A DNA stretch of 64,000 nucleotides from Chitinophaga filiformis (GCF_021646545.1 NZ_JAKIRP010000021.1:62001-126000); one strand, 5' to 3'. Shown: positions 33,461 through 42,378, counted from the first letter of the stretch. Notes: generated from the letters alone by a model not told the origin. Program-made: numbers and translations.

Positions 33461-34309
33461 ATGTCAAGCTGGTTTAAGCGCATTAAACAAGGCATTCAAA
33501 CGTCTACAAGTGAAAAGAAAGAGGCGCCGGATGGGTTGTGGCACAAATGTCCTAACTGCAAAAAAACCTCTACAGTAAAGGATCTGAAGGAGCACTATTA
33601 TGTATGCGACAAGTGTAATTACCACAATCGCATTAATTCGGCTGAGTATTTCGAAATACTATTTGACAATAATCAGTTCGAAGAGCTTTTTGAAAACATC
33701 TATCCGAAAGACTTTCTCGGATTTAAAGACCTCAAGCCTTATGGTGCGAGACTGGTAGATGCACAGAAGAAGTCAGGACTGAAAGATGCGATGCGGGTAG
33801 GTGCAGGTAAGGTACAGGGTAACGACCTGGTGATCGCCTGTATGGACTTCGCCTTCATTGGTGGATCCATGGGTTCCGTAGTAGGTGAAAAAATCGCCCG
33901 TTCTATCGATCATTGTATCGCAAACAAAATGCCGTTGATGATCATCTCCAAATCAGGAGGCGCCCGTATGATGGAAAGCGCTTTTTCCCTGATGCAGATG
34001 GCAAAAACGTCCGCAAAACTGACACAGCTGGCAGAAGCAAAGCTGCCTTATATTTCCCTGATGACAGACCCTACCACCGGTGGTGTGACGGCGTCTTTCG
34101 CAATGCTGGGCGACCTGAATGTTGCAGAGCCTAAAGCACTGATCGGTTTTGCCGGTCCGCGTGTTATCAAGGAAACAATTAAAAAAGACCTGCCTGAAGG
34201 TTTCCAGAGTGCAGAATTCCTGCTGGAACATGGCTTCCTGGACCTGATCATCGACCGTAAGGAGATGAAACAACGTCTGGCAGTGTTATTGGAATTATTT
34301 AAACACTAA
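33461..34309 (+). CDS. accD: Acetyl-CoA carboxylase carboxyltransferase subunit beta
   Basis: AccD, 282 residues, forms with AccA the carboxyltransferase that moves CO2 from biotin to acetyl-CoA to make malonyl-CoA, the first step of fatty acid synthesis. The N-terminal zinc ribbon has Cys30, Cys33, Cys49 and Cys52. The crotonase-like domain follows with GGSMGSVVGEKIARS, KSGGARMMES and MTDPTTGGVTASFAMLGD, the oxyanion-hole segments. Full length. accA is not in the window. Confidence 0.98.
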   Translation: MSSWFKRIKQGIQTSTSEKKEAPDGLWHKCPNCKKTSTVKDLKEHYYVCDKCNYHNRINSAEYFEILFDNNQFEELFENIYPKDFLGFKDLKPYGARLVDAQKKSGLKDAMRVGAGKVQGNDLVIACMDFAFIGGSMGSVVGEKIARSIDHCIANKMPLMIISKSGGARMMESAFSLMQMAKTSAKLTQLAEAKLPYISLMTDPTTGGVTASFAMLGDLNVAEPKALIGFAGPRVIKETIKKDLPEGFQSAEFLLEHGFLDLIIDRKEMKQRLAVLLELFKH

Positions 34310-34332
34310 GCACCAAAACTGAAGAAATCAGG

Positions 34333-34397
34333 AAATTAGGAATTAAGGATTGGAATTGGGGCAGCGCTTCCGGATTTCAATTTTTAATTCCTAATTT
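34333..34397. repeat. 14-bp perfect inverted repeat before smpB
   Basis: AAATTAGGAATTAA at 34333-34346 faces TTAATTCCTAATTT at 34384-34397, with a 37-nt loop. A similar TTAATTCCTGATTCCTGATT tract lies upstream of ppx near 9130-9150. It may act as a weak terminator for accD or be another intergenic element. Confidence 0.55.
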
Positions 34398-34419
34398 TTA
34401 GCTCCTAACTAATAAGAAG

Positions 34420-34860
34420 ATGGCAGCAGAACTCAAGAACAGATCGGCATATTTCGAGTACGCAATAGAGGATAAGTATATTGCCGGCATGGTGTTGACA
34501 GGCACAGAGATCAAGTCCATCCGTGGAAGCAGGGTAAGCTTCAACGATTCATTCTGCTATTTCTCAAAAGGAGAATTGTTTGTTAAAAGCCTGCATATCG
34601 CCGAGTATTCACACGGCACTTATGCTAATCATGATCCCCTGCGTGAACGCAAGTTACTGCTGACCAAGCGGGAACTGCGGAAACTTGAGAATAAGATAAA
34701 AGAACGCGGCTATAGCATTATCCCGCTTCGCATTTTTATTACCGACAAAAGCCTCGCAAAGATCGAGATCGGCCTCGGTAAAGGTAAAAAGCTGCATGAT
34801 AAACGTGAAAGCATTAAACAGCGTGAAACGGACAGGGAGATCAGAAGGTTCCTGAAATAA
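34420..34860 (+). CDS. smpB: SsrA-binding protein
   Basis: SmpB, 146 residues, binds tmRNA and brings it to stalled ribosomes for trans-translation. Diagnostic segments: AYFEYAIEDKYIAGMVLTGTEIKSIR, the FNDSFCYF strand, HGTYANHDPLRERKLLL, and the basic C-terminal tail KRESIKQRETDREIRRFLK that enters the mRNA channel. Full length. The tmRNA gene is not in the window. Confidence 0.97.
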   Translation: MAAELKNRSAYFEYAIEDKYIAGMVLTGTEIKSIRGSRVSFNDSFCYFSKGELFVKSLHIAEYSHGTYANHDPLRERKLLLTKRELRKLENKIKERGYSIIPLRIFITDKSLAKIEIGLGKGKKLHDKRESIKQRETDREIRRFLK

Positions 34861-34880
34861 GAAAATTTATATTCGAGCAT

Positions 34881-36017
34881 ATGCAAAACCGTTTCTGGTG
34901 GCTCATAGCCCCTATCCTATTGATCCTGTCCTGTAAATCGGGTGAAAAACTCTACAACAAAGGCCGCTACGATGAAGCGGTAATGTCGTTCGTAAAAAAA
35001 TTACAGAAAAGACCTGAACACACTGTCTCACTACAACTACTTCCTCAGGCCTATTCACAGGCCCAACGTTCCCACGAAGATAAAGTCAATGGCTACATGG
35101 TCTCCAACGACCCTTTGAAATGGGAATACATCCGCTCGGAATACCGTGCGCTCCAGCGTCTGTACGATGGCATCCATGCCTCTCCTGCAGCCCTGGCCAT
35201 TGTAAAACCGAAAGATTATCGGAATGCCATTACCGGCGCCCAGGAAAATGCGGCCCAGGTAAGGTATGACAGAGGCGTCTCCCTGCTTGAACAGGGCGAT
35301 AAAGCCGCCGCCAGACAAGCCTTTGATGAATTCCAGGCCGCCCTGAACCTGATCCCTAACTACCGCAATTCGGCGCAGCTCATGGACGAATCTTACCAGA
35401 GAGGCCTTGTGAATGTGGTAGTGAGACACGTAGACGTGCGCTCTCCCTACTATCAGTTCAGCGCCGACCAGTTCCGGGATGTACTGATCCGTAACCTGCA
35501 ACAGCGGAACATCAACCGGTTTGTGAAATTTACGGACGAGCGCATCGCCCGGAACAATAAAATACAACCCGACCAGTTCCTGGAAATGAGTTTCAACGAT
35601 TTCGTAGTAGGACAAACCTACGTAGACCGCTCAGAAAGAGAAGTGTCCAAACAGATCGTCGTGGCAACTGTAAAAGACAGCACTGGTAAAGCTACTATCA
35701 ATCGCTATGGCACCGTAAAAGCCAAAGTGTACGTTGTAAAGGCGACCGTTGTATCCAAAGGCCTGCTGGACTATCAGCTGATCGATGTGGCGACTAACAA
35801 TATCATCCGTACCGACAGACTCCCGGGCAGCTACACCTGGCTGAATCAATACGGGTATTTTAAAGGTGACGAACGTGCGCTGAGCGATGAGGACAAGGCG
35901 CTGATGGTTGGAGAAGACGTAGCTCCACCTCCTCCGCAGGAATTGTTCCTGCAGTTCACCAGACCGATCTATGATCAGCTGACACGTGATATGCAGAATA
36001 TCTACAACAATATGTAA
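34881..36017 (+). CDS. TPR-containing lipoprotein
   Basis: A 378-residue protein with a lipoprotein signal: hydrophobic residues 5-17 ending in LILSC, so Cys18 would be lipidated. The next 30 residues (GEKLYNKGRYDEAVMSFVKKLQKRP) form a tetratricopeptide-like pair of helices, and a second such unit is at about 131-165 (RYDRGVSLLEQGDKAAARQAFDEF). The C-terminal half (about 180-345) is a beta-rich domain I do not recognise. It starts 20 bp after smpB. The probable site is the periplasmic side of the outer or inner membrane; function unknown. Confidence 0.85.
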   Translation: MQNRFWWLIAPILLILSCKSGEKLYNKGRYDEAVMSFVKKLQKRPEHTVSLQLLPQAYSQAQRSHEDKVNGYMVSNDPLKWEYIRSEYRALQRLYDGIHASPAALAIVKPKDYRNAITGAQENAAQVRYDRGVSLLEQGDKAAARQAFDEFQAALNLIPNYRNSAQLMDESYQRGLVNVVVRHVDVRSPYYQFSADQFRDVLIRNLQQRNINRFVKFTDERIARNNKIQPDQFLEMSFNDFVVGQTYVDRSEREVSKQIVVATVKDSTGKATINRYGTVKAKVYVVKATVVSKGLLDYQLIDVATNNIIRTDRLPGSYTWLNQYGYFKGDERALSDEDKALMVGEDVAPPPPQELFLQFTRPIYDQLTRDMQNIYNNM

Positions 36018-36074
36018 GGAGAGATCCCAGGTGTAATCTCAGTAGAGATGCAACCGCGGAACGGAACATCATTC

Positions 36075-36131
36075 TATAAACAATAGGCTCGCCGCGGCGG
36101 GCCTATTGTTTATAACGCGGGGTGAAACCCC
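36075..36131 (+). repeat. Palindrome with tail, family B copy 2
   Basis: A 40-bp palindrome (36075-36114) with arms TATAAACAATAGGC and GCCTATTGTTTATA around a CGCCGCGGCG core, followed by ACGCGGGGTGAAACCCCG. It lies 58 bp after the upstream gene and may also act as its terminator, although no long T-run follows. Confidence 0.7.
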
Positions 36132-36198
36132 GTCAACCGCGAGGAACCACTGCCCCGGGAAAACCACGGGAAACCAGGCCCACCCGGCGCCCCCCCAC

Positions 36199-36270
36199 AA
36201 CCATCGCCATCAACAAAACACAATAGGACTCCGTCAGGAGTCCAGTGTTTGTAGCGCGGGGTGAAACCAC
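36199..36270 (+). repeat. Hairpin-plus-tail element, family B copy 3
   Basis: Hairpin GGACTCC-GTCA-GGAGTCC (36226-36243), flanked by AACAC on the left and GTGTTTGTAGCGCGGGGT on the right. About 70 bp are repeated almost exactly at 36382-36452. Confidence 0.8.
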
Positions 36271-36381
36271 GGGGAAACCACGGGAAACCGCGTCCCGCCG
36301 GGAAACCCCGGGAAACCGCGTCCCCCGAAAACCACGGGAAAGCCACGCCCCACGGAACCCCGGCGACCAACGCCCCGCGGC

Positions 36382-36455
36382 AACCATCGCCATCAACAAA
36401 ACACAATAGGACTCCGTCAGGAGTCCAGTGTTTGTAGCGCGGGGTGAAACCCCAG
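36382..36455 (+). repeat. Hairpin-plus-tail element, family B copy 4
   Basis: A repeat of 36199-36269 at a distance of 183 bp. Same hairpin GGACTCC-GTCA-GGAGTCC, same tail, here completed by GGTGAAACCCC, so the second hairpin CGGGGT-GAA-ACCCC is intact. Confidence 0.8.
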
Positions 36456-36479
36456 GGATATAAATAATAAATTAATATG

Positions 36480-36487
36480 TATATTTG
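36480..36487 (+). promoter_or_regulatory. -7 element of the small lipoprotein gene
   Basis: TATATTTG, a perfect TAnnTTTG match, 62 bp before the ATG at 36550, directly after the repeat array. Confidence 0.45.
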
Positions 36488-36549
36488 CAAACGCAAACAG
36501 GTCTGCATCAGCCTGTTACCACAACAACAATATAGCAAACCATAGATCA

Positions 36550-37044
36550 ATGAAAAAACTCGCATTGTTCCTGCTTGCGGCAAGCACTTTTGCCAGCGCA
36601 TGCAGAAAAGACGGGCAAGTGGAAAAGGAAAATGAAGTCAGACCAACAGGCGGGGAATTTACGATAGAAGGGAAATCTTACCTGTCCGACTATACTTACT
36701 GGACAGGTAATGACGGATTAGTACTCACCAATGTTCCGCAAGCTCCCACATATATTCAAAACGCTGTACAGATCTTCGTTGACAGCCTTTATTTCTCTCA
36801 TAAGTATACGTACCTGGATCGTAATGACGCTGCTTACGATAAAAGAAAGCATTTTTCCAATGCGGTAGTAAAGTATACGCCCAGCGGCATATATGGTAAT
36901 GGATTTGAGATTACGGGTGTAACAGCAGGCACTATGAATGTCAGCAATAACGGAGAAACCTTCACAATAGATTTCGACATCACCGTAGCTGGCCGACAAA
37001 TGCAGGGCACTTATGTAGGGAAAGTTGCAGGGAAGAAATTTTAA
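36550..37044 (+). CDS. Small lipoprotein of unknown function
   Basis: A 164-residue protein. MKKLALFLLAASTFASAC is a lipoprotein signal with Cys18 as the lipidated residue, followed by a charged linker. The mature part is beta-strand rich, alternating polar and aromatic residues (EFTIEGKSYLSDYTYWTG, TMNVSNNGETFTIDFDITVAGRQMQGTYVGKV), suggesting a single small beta-barrel or lipocalin-like fold. No family recognised. It has its own promoter element and a convergent neighbour, so it is monocistronic. Confidence 0.75.
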   Translation: MKKLALFLLAASTFASACRKDGQVEKENEVRPTGGEFTIEGKSYLSDYTYWTGNDGLVLTNVPQAPTYIQNAVQIFVDSLYFSHKYTYLDRNDAAYDKRKHFSNAVVKYTPSGIYGNGFEITGVTAGTMNVSNNGETFTIDFDITVAGRQMQGTYVGKVAGKKF

Positions 37045-37055
37045 TCAGGTAACCG

Positions 37056-37703
37056 TCAGTTCTTTATAAAGGCATACTGCACTTTCTTGTACTGCGGTTT
37101 GTTGATCTGGGTTTTCAGTTTCCTGAAAGACTCCATCGGGCCTTTGGTGGCAAACAGGTTCACCAGCCAGGCAGGAATGCTTCCACCAGGATCAGCCTCC
37201 AATGTATACTCAATATTCACTGTATTGTTCTCTCCGGGCGCAATGATCCATTTTCCGGAAGAACGTGTTACACGTACAATACCGCTTTTCTCCGGCATAT
37301 AGTCCGGTACTACAGGACCGTCAATAGTCACTATTTTGGTACGTGGGTCCTGCTTCGCCGTCAGATGACAAACGAAATCCCTGTTACTTAGCGGCCAGGG
37401 CAGTCCAACTTCGGAATAGTAGTAAACCTCAGCGGGAGATACCTGTTTCAGTAAAGTGCTCGATTTAGTGCTGTACAGCCATTCAGTGGCCGTATTCACA
37501 TCCATAATCACCGCTACAAACTGGGACAAAGTAGCTGGTAAAGAACACTTTACCCTGATGCCCTTGTAATTAGAGTTTTCTATAGTCTTGGTATAGATGG
37601 CGATGCCATCTTTGTTACTCTTTAATGTCCAGGTTTCCTGTCCAAAACTCACCAGGCTGAAAAGCAGGGCCAGGCTAACGATCGATAAATGTTTCATGTT
37701 CAT
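37056..37703 (-). CDS. Exported START-domain (SRPBCC) protein
   Basis: A 215-residue protein with a signal peptide (about 1-21, ending SFGQ) and one START/Bet-v1-like lipid-binding domain. Diagnostic strands and loops include WTLKSNKDGIAIYTKTIENSNYKGIRV, MDVNTATEWLYSTKSSTLLK, YYYSEVGLPWPLSNRDFV and a C-terminal helix starting PAWLVNLFATKGPMESFRKLK. START domains bind sterols, lipids or polyketides; the ligand is unknown. Convergent with the small lipoprotein gene, 11 bp away. Confidence 0.88.
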   Translation of the reverse strand: MNMKHLSIVSLALLFSLVSFGQETWTLKSNKDGIAIYTKTIENSNYKGIRVKCSLPATLSQFVAVIMDVNTATEWLYSTKSSTLLKQVSPAEVYYYSEVGLPWPLSNRDFVCHLTAKQDPRTKIVTIDGPVVPDYMPEKSGIVRVTRSSGKWIIAPGENNTVNIEYTLEADPGGSIPAWLVNLFATKGPMESFRKLKTQINKPQYKKVQYAFIKN

Positions 37704-37880
37704 CTATAGGTTGAAATCCGTCACAAAACTACCGAACTACGGCGAACTTTTTTAAAAGTGGACAGATATTGTATTAAAAACGGACATTTTGGTCCTTACC
37801 CCTATAAATACTTTACTGATTATTAACGCATTAACAATCCGGCACTTACTTGGATGATACTTAGTATATTTCATCATTGT

Positions 37881-40292
37881 ATGTTAAAGAGTTATCTTAA
37901 AATAGCCTTACGCAACCTGTGGAAGAATAAGATCTTCACCACCATCAACATAGCCGGTCTCGCACTGGGAATGGCCTGCGCCCTGCTCATCATATTTCAT
38001 GTAAAACAGGAACTGAGTTATGACGAGGGGTACTCCAAAGCCGACCGCATCTTCCGTGTCACCTTACAGGGTAAGGGAGAAGGCGCCCGTCACTGGGCTG
38101 CCACCTCTTTTCCTACCGGTCCTGCCCTGCAGGAAGAATTTCCTGAAGTGGTTAATATCGTACGCTTTCACCGGCCCTACCCGCTCCAGGTGTTCAGTTA
38201 CACTGCTCCCAATGGCGTTATAAACAAGTTTGAGGAGAAAAACGGCTTCTTCGCCGATCCAACTGTAACGGACGTATTTGACCTGGATTTTGTGGCCGGA
38301 GATAAGGCTACGGCACTGCAGGGGCCTGATAACATTGTTATTACAGAGAAAATGGCACAGCGGTACTTCGGCGACACCGATCCTGTTGGCAAAGTACTGC
38401 GCGATGATGTGAACAACGCTCCCTTAAAGGTAACAGGCGTCATCCGCGAGCATACTTACCCATCCCACCTGCAGTTTGATTACCTGCTGTCGATGGCTAC
38501 CATTCGCCATCATCAGAACGATCAGTCGCTGGCTAACAGGACCTGGAATGGCTTTTACACCTATGTAGTGCTGGACAAAGCCGCTTCCTTTGAAAAGGTA
38601 AGATCGCGCCTCAATGATCTTACCGTAAAATTTTTTCTGCCAACGGGTGAAACACGTGAAGAGATATTGGCAGACAGGGAGATCGGTCTGCAACCCATCA
38701 CCGACATCCACCTCCACTCCAAGCTGGAGAAGGAAATGGCGCCTAACAGTGACATTACCTATGTCAGGATCTTTTCCCTGGCAGCCTTATTCATACTACT
38801 CATAGCTGCAGTCAATTTTATCAACCTCTATACCGCGCAAGCCTTCGGCAGGATGAAGGAAATAGGTATGCGCAAAGTAGTAGGCGCTACACGGCAACAG
38901 GTGATCATACAGATCCTGGCAGAATCGTTAATAACCTCGCTGGCCGCCAGTGTATTGGCTTTGATCCTGTTCAAAGCAGCGATCCCTTTCTACAACGTAA
39001 TAGCATCCCGCTCACTTTACGCCGGTGAACTTTTCACCTTTTCGAATCTCGGCATCATTGCATTACTGATCATCTTTATCGGTTTGCTGGCCGGAAGCTA
39101 TCCTGCGTGGAGTGTGGCGCGCTTCCATCCTGTTACAGCACTGAAAGGCAAGGGTACGCCGGGATCTTCTGTGAATGCGATCAGGAAAGGACTGGTGATT
39201 TTTCAGTTTGTAGTATCCGTGTTTATGATCATCAGTACGATCGTGATCTACCGGCAGATCAGATTTTTCCATGACAAGGACCTTGGGTTCGACCGCACTC
39301 AACTTGCGGCTGTCACTATCTACGGACCTATGTGGCAACGCTTCGGTTCACTGATCAATGACATTAATCAAAGCCCTGATATAGCCGATTTCTCTATAGT
39401 TTCCACACTTCCCGGCGACCGGTTCAGTTCACAGCCTTTCATGCCTTTGTCTTCAGATCCCAAACAGGAATTTGACAACAGCCGCATCATGTGGTCGGAC
39501 GAACGGCTTCTACCGACGCTGCAGATCCCTTTGCTGGAAGGCAGGAACTTTCTCAACCAGATGCCGGCAGTAAAGCACAAAGAGTATATCATCAATGAAT
39601 CAGCAGTGAAGGCTTATCACCTGACATCGCCCATCGGTGAGCGTTTCGTGCTCGATGGCGATACCGGCACTGTGGTAGGTGTAGTGAAGAATTTCAACTT
39701 CGCATCCCTGCATACGCCTGTAGATCCGCTGGTGATCAAATATGACCCTTATCGCGCCAATTATCTGCTGTTGAAAATAAGGCCCGGACGTATACAGCCC
39801 GCCCTTGCTTTCATGGAGAAGAAAATAAAGACGCTGACACCAACCGGTACATTCACGTATACCTTCATTGACGATAAACTTAACCGGCTCTATGCATCTG
39901 AGAATCAGATGAGCACTATATTCAAAGCCTTCGCGGCCTTTGCAATATTTATATCCTGTATGGGCCTGTTCGGATTATCGGCTTATGCCGCACAATTGCG
40001 CATCAAAGAAGTGAGCATAAGGAAAGTACTGGGTGCGTCGTCTTCCTATATCGCATTATTGCTTTCGAGGGATTTTGTAAAACTGGTATTCATCGCTATT
40101 CTTTTGTCCTGCCCTATAGCCTGGTGGGCCATGGATAAATGGCTCAATAATTTTGCTTACCGCATTCCGATCAGTGGCTGGATGTTTGTACTGGCAGGTG
40201 TATTTGCGTTGGTGGTGGCAGTACTGACGGTAAGCTATCAGGCGCTGAAAATAGCGCTGACAAATCCGGTGAAGTATTTAAAAGCGGATTAA
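37881..40292 (+). CDS. ABC transporter permease, MacB/FtsX type, two-domain
   Basis: An 803-residue inner-membrane permease typical of Bacteroidota. It has two copies of the MacB-like periplasmic domain plus FtsX module: first transmembrane helix after RNLWKNKIFTTINIAGLALGM; first FtsX helices near 280-420 with AQAFGRMKEIGMRKVVGATRQQ; a second half starting IRKGLVIFQFVVSVFMII; and the final FtsX with ELRIKEVS-like AQLRIKEVSIRKVLGAS. No ATPase gene is adjacent. Such proteins take part in tripartite efflux or lipoprotein handling. The ATG at 37881 is preferred (MLKSYLKIALRNLWKNK) over one 27 bp upstream. Confidence 0.92.
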   Translation: MLKSYLKIALRNLWKNKIFTTINIAGLALGMACALLIIFHVKQELSYDEGYSKADRIFRVTLQGKGEGARHWAATSFPTGPALQEEFPEVVNIVRFHRPYPLQVFSYTAPNGVINKFEEKNGFFADPTVTDVFDLDFVAGDKATALQGPDNIVITEKMAQRYFGDTDPVGKVLRDDVNNAPLKVTGVIREHTYPSHLQFDYLLSMATIRHHQNDQSLANRTWNGFYTYVVLDKAASFEKVRSRLNDLTVKFFLPTGETREEILADREIGLQPITDIHLHSKLEKEMAPNSDITYVRIFSLAALFILLIAAVNFINLYTAQAFGRMKEIGMRKVVGATRQQVIIQILAESLITSLAASVLALILFKAAIPFYNVIASRSLYAGELFTFSNLGIIALLIIFIGLLAGSYPAWSVARFHPVTALKGKGTPGSSVNAIRKGLVIFQFVVSVFMIISTIVIYRQIRFFHDKDLGFDRTQLAAVTIYGPMWQRFGSLINDINQSPDIADFSIVSTLPGDRFSSQPFMPLSSDPKQEFDNSRIMWSDERLLPTLQIPLLEGRNFLNQMPAVKHKEYIINESAVKAYHLTSPIGERFVLDGDTGTVVGVVKNFNFASLHTPVDPLVIKYDPYRANYLLLKIRPGRIQPALAFMEKKIKTLTPTGTFTYTFIDDKLNRLYASENQMSTIFKAFAAFAIFISCMGLFGLSAYAAQLRIKEVSIRKVLGASSSYIALLLSRDFVKLVFIAILLSCPIAWWAMDKWLNNFAYRIPISGWMFVLAGVFALVVAVLTVSYQALKIALTNPVKYLKAD

Positions 40293-40687
40293 GGAGTGGA
40301 GTTGGATTCTTCCTGCAGCAACCACTTCAAATATCGCTTAAGTGACCTGAAATTGAGGATCGTAAACAGGAGCAATAGCCCAAGCGAGAGGAATTCAAGC
40401 CGGTATTCTATTCCGAAAAAGATATTTGTTGAGAAAACCGTGCGCGTAGATGTGAAGACAATCCAACCGAAAAGCCCGGCCACCAATACGGCCAGTGTAA
40501 TCAGTTTCCCTATCCGGGGATTAAAGCGCATTATAACTATGCTTGACAGCACAGCGCCGATACCGATGTAGAATTTACTGTCGTTATTCACTACATAATT
40601 CGTTGTGTTAATCAGATACAACGTGTAAAGCTGTACCACCAAAAGGATTAACGGGATAACATAATCAAGGAATTTTCCTGGTTTCAT
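40289..40687 (-). CDS. Small four-helix membrane protein, unknown
   Basis: A 132-residue protein with four predicted hydrophobic segments (about 8-27, 38-55, 61-80, 92-112) and a basic C-terminal end (RSLKRYLKWLLQEE). No family recognised. Its last bases overlap the end of the convergent permease gene by 4 bp. A real gene is suggested by the membrane pattern and an ATG start, but there is no further support. Confidence 0.65.
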   Translation of the reverse strand: MKPGKFLDYVIPLILLVVQLYTLYLINTTNYVVNNDSKFYIGIGAVLSSIVIMRFNPRIGKLITLAVLVAGLFGWIVFTSTRTVFSTNIFFGIEYRLEFLSLGLLLLFTILNFRSLKRYLKWLLQEESNSTP

Positions 40688-40754
40688 CAGGTTCAGGGTA
40701 TTTCAACTAATATACTAATACTTTCCCTAAATCTGATGAACCAGGAATCATTTA

Positions 40755-41783
40755 TTATTTGGCATTTACCAATGACTTCAGCTTCTTTCCTATCAACTCA
40801 ATAGCATTCATCAATTTCTCATGCGATACTTCCGCAGAGTCCATCTGAAAAGTAAGCCTGGATATGCCTCCCAGCGCATTGGCATGACGCAATACCTTTT
40901 CCGCGATCTCTTCCACTCCGCCTACCAGCAAGGCGCCTGTGGGACCCATCTGGCTCATAAAACGTTCTTTCGTCATCGGAGGCCAGCCACGTTCCTTTCC
41001 CACTTTCGTCATGCTGGCAGCATAGCCTGGATAGAAATCTTCTATTGCCTGTTCAGTCGTCTCAGCCAGATATCCCAGGGAGTGCAGACCTACAGTCAGC
41101 TTTTCAGGCGCGTGTCCTGCCCTTCGTCCTGCTTCCCGATAGAGATCTATTAGCGGACGGAAACGGTGTGTTTCCCCGCCGATGATCGCTACCATCAATG
41201 GTAATCCCAGTGCTCCTGCACGTACGAACGATTGCGGTGTTCCTCCCACGCCCAGCCAGATCGGCAATTGTTCCTGTATTGGTCTTGGGTAAACCGGCTG
41301 GTTCTTTAATGCAGGCCTGAATTTACCTGACCAGGTCACATATTCATTGTCTCTTATTTCCAGTAAGAGTTCCAGTTTCTCCGCGAAGAGATCATCATAA
41401 TCATCCAGGTTGTAACCGAACAAGGGGAAAGCATCTGTAAATGAGCCTCTGCCTACCACCATTTCCGCACGGCCACCGGAAATTAAGTCCAATGTAGCGA
41501 AGTTCTGAAATGCCCTGACCGGGTCTATTGCGCTTAATACCGTCACTGCGCTGGCCAGCTTTATCCGCTTTGTACGGGAAGCGGCCGCCGCCAGTATATG
41601 TGTAGGCGCTGCGTCCAGGAAGCCTTTCCGGTGATGCTCACCAATACCAAATACATCCAGGCCCGACTTGTCCGCGTGTTCCATTCTTTCCAGCAACTGG
41701 AACATCGCGTCCTTGTCACTCAATGCTGCCGCCGCGTTGTCGGTAAACCGGGCTGCAAAACTGTCTATTCCTATTTCTATCAT
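40755..41783 (-). CDS. LLM-class flavin-dependent oxidoreductase
   Basis: A 342-residue luciferase-like monooxygenase of the bacterial group with the start IEIGIDSFAARF and GLDVFGIGEHHRKGFLDAAP. Further segments: TKRIKLASAVTVLSAIDPVRAFQNFATLDLISGGRAEMVVGRGSF and PIWLGVGGTPQS. A TIM barrel binding FMN, with substrate unknown. It lies 40 bp downstream of the yceI gene on the same strand and may share its transcript. Confidence 0.92.
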   Translation of the reverse strand: MIEIGIDSFAARFTDNAAAALSDKDAMFQLLERMEHADKSGLDVFGIGEHHRKGFLDAAPTHILAAAASRTKRIKLASAVTVLSAIDPVRAFQNFATLDLISGGRAEMVVGRGSFTDAFPLFGYNLDDYDDLFAEKLELLLEIRDNEYVTWSGKFRPALKNQPVYPRPIQEQLPIWLGVGGTPQSFVRAGALGLPLMVAIIGGETHRFRPLIDLYREAGRRAGHAPEKLTVGLHSLGYLAETTEQAIEDFYPGYAASMTKVGKERGWPPMTKERFMSQMGPTGALLVGGVEEIAEKVLRHANALGGISRLTFQMDSAEVSHEKLMNAIELIGKKLKSLVNAK

Positions 41784-41823
41784 ATCTTTTATCAGAGAAA
41801 ATTCTATTTAGCTGTTCCTGGTA

Positions 41824-42378
41824 TTACTGCGCCACTGCAACCAATACAGGTTCAGTCACCTTTACCAGCTGGATCTCCATATGCAGTTTCACCTCATCAC
41901 TCAACACAATACTGCCTGCTTCTGTAGCTGCATTCCAGCGTAGACCATAATCAGCGCGGTGCAGGCGTCCCTTGATGGAAAAGCCTTCTTTCTCCTGGCC
42001 ATAAGGATCTGTCACAACACCATTACGCACTACCTCCAGTTCAATTGCATGTGTATGCCCTTTGATGGTAAGGTCTCCCACCACCTTATAATCTTCCTCA
42101 GTAATCTTTTTGATCTTTTTAGATACGAAAGTGATCTTCGGATGATGCGCTGTGTCGAAGAAATCGCTGCCTCTTAAATGCTCATCCCTTTGTTTATTCA
42201 GGGTGCTGATACTGTCTGTAGCTGCTTCAAAAGTAATGCTTGCATCGTGGAAATCCTCGCTGTCGGTCTCTATACTTCCGGTGAACTGTGTAAAATAGCC
42301 ACTCACGTTAGTGATCATCAGGTGCTTTACTTTGAATCCAATTTCGCTGTGTGATTCATCAATCTTCCAGTGTGTCAT
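41824..42378 (-). CDS. YceI family protein, without signal peptide
   Basis: A 184-residue lipocalin-like protein of the YceI family: WKIDESHSEIGFKVKHLMITNVSGYFTQFTGSI at the N-terminus, KITFVSKKI, VVGDLTIKGHTHAIELEV, and DYGLRWNAATEAGSIVLSDEVKLHMEIQLVK. The family binds isoprenoid-like lipids. Many members are exported, but this copy starts directly with the domain and has no signal peptide, so it should be cytoplasmic. Followed by an LLM oxidoreductase gene. Confidence 0.93.
   Translation of the reverse strand: MTHWKIDESHSEIGFKVKHLMITNVSGYFTQFTGSIETDSEDFHDASITFEAATDSISTLNKQRDEHLRGSDFFDTAHHPKITFVSKKIKKITEEDYKVVGDLTIKGHTHAIELEVVRNGVVTDPYGQEKEGFSIKGRLHRADYGLRWNAATEAGSIVLSDEVKLHMEIQLVKVTEPVLVAVAQ

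Larger units (their letters stand above)
36018..36549. other. GC-rich repeat array between lipoprotein genes
   Basis: 532 bp without a gene. It contains three family B hairpin units (36075-36131, 36217-36270, 36400-36455), a 70-bp direct repeat (36199-36269 and 36382-36452), and short decayed GGGAAACCGCGTCCC-type repeats between them. The end of the region (36480-36487) carries a promoter element for the next gene. Confidence 0.8.

Noticed and set aside
36110..36601. 163-codon minus-strand frame with an internally repeated protein sequence
   Set aside because: The repeats are translations of the 70-bp direct repeat and GC-rich array; the frame also runs into the start of the next gene on the other strand.
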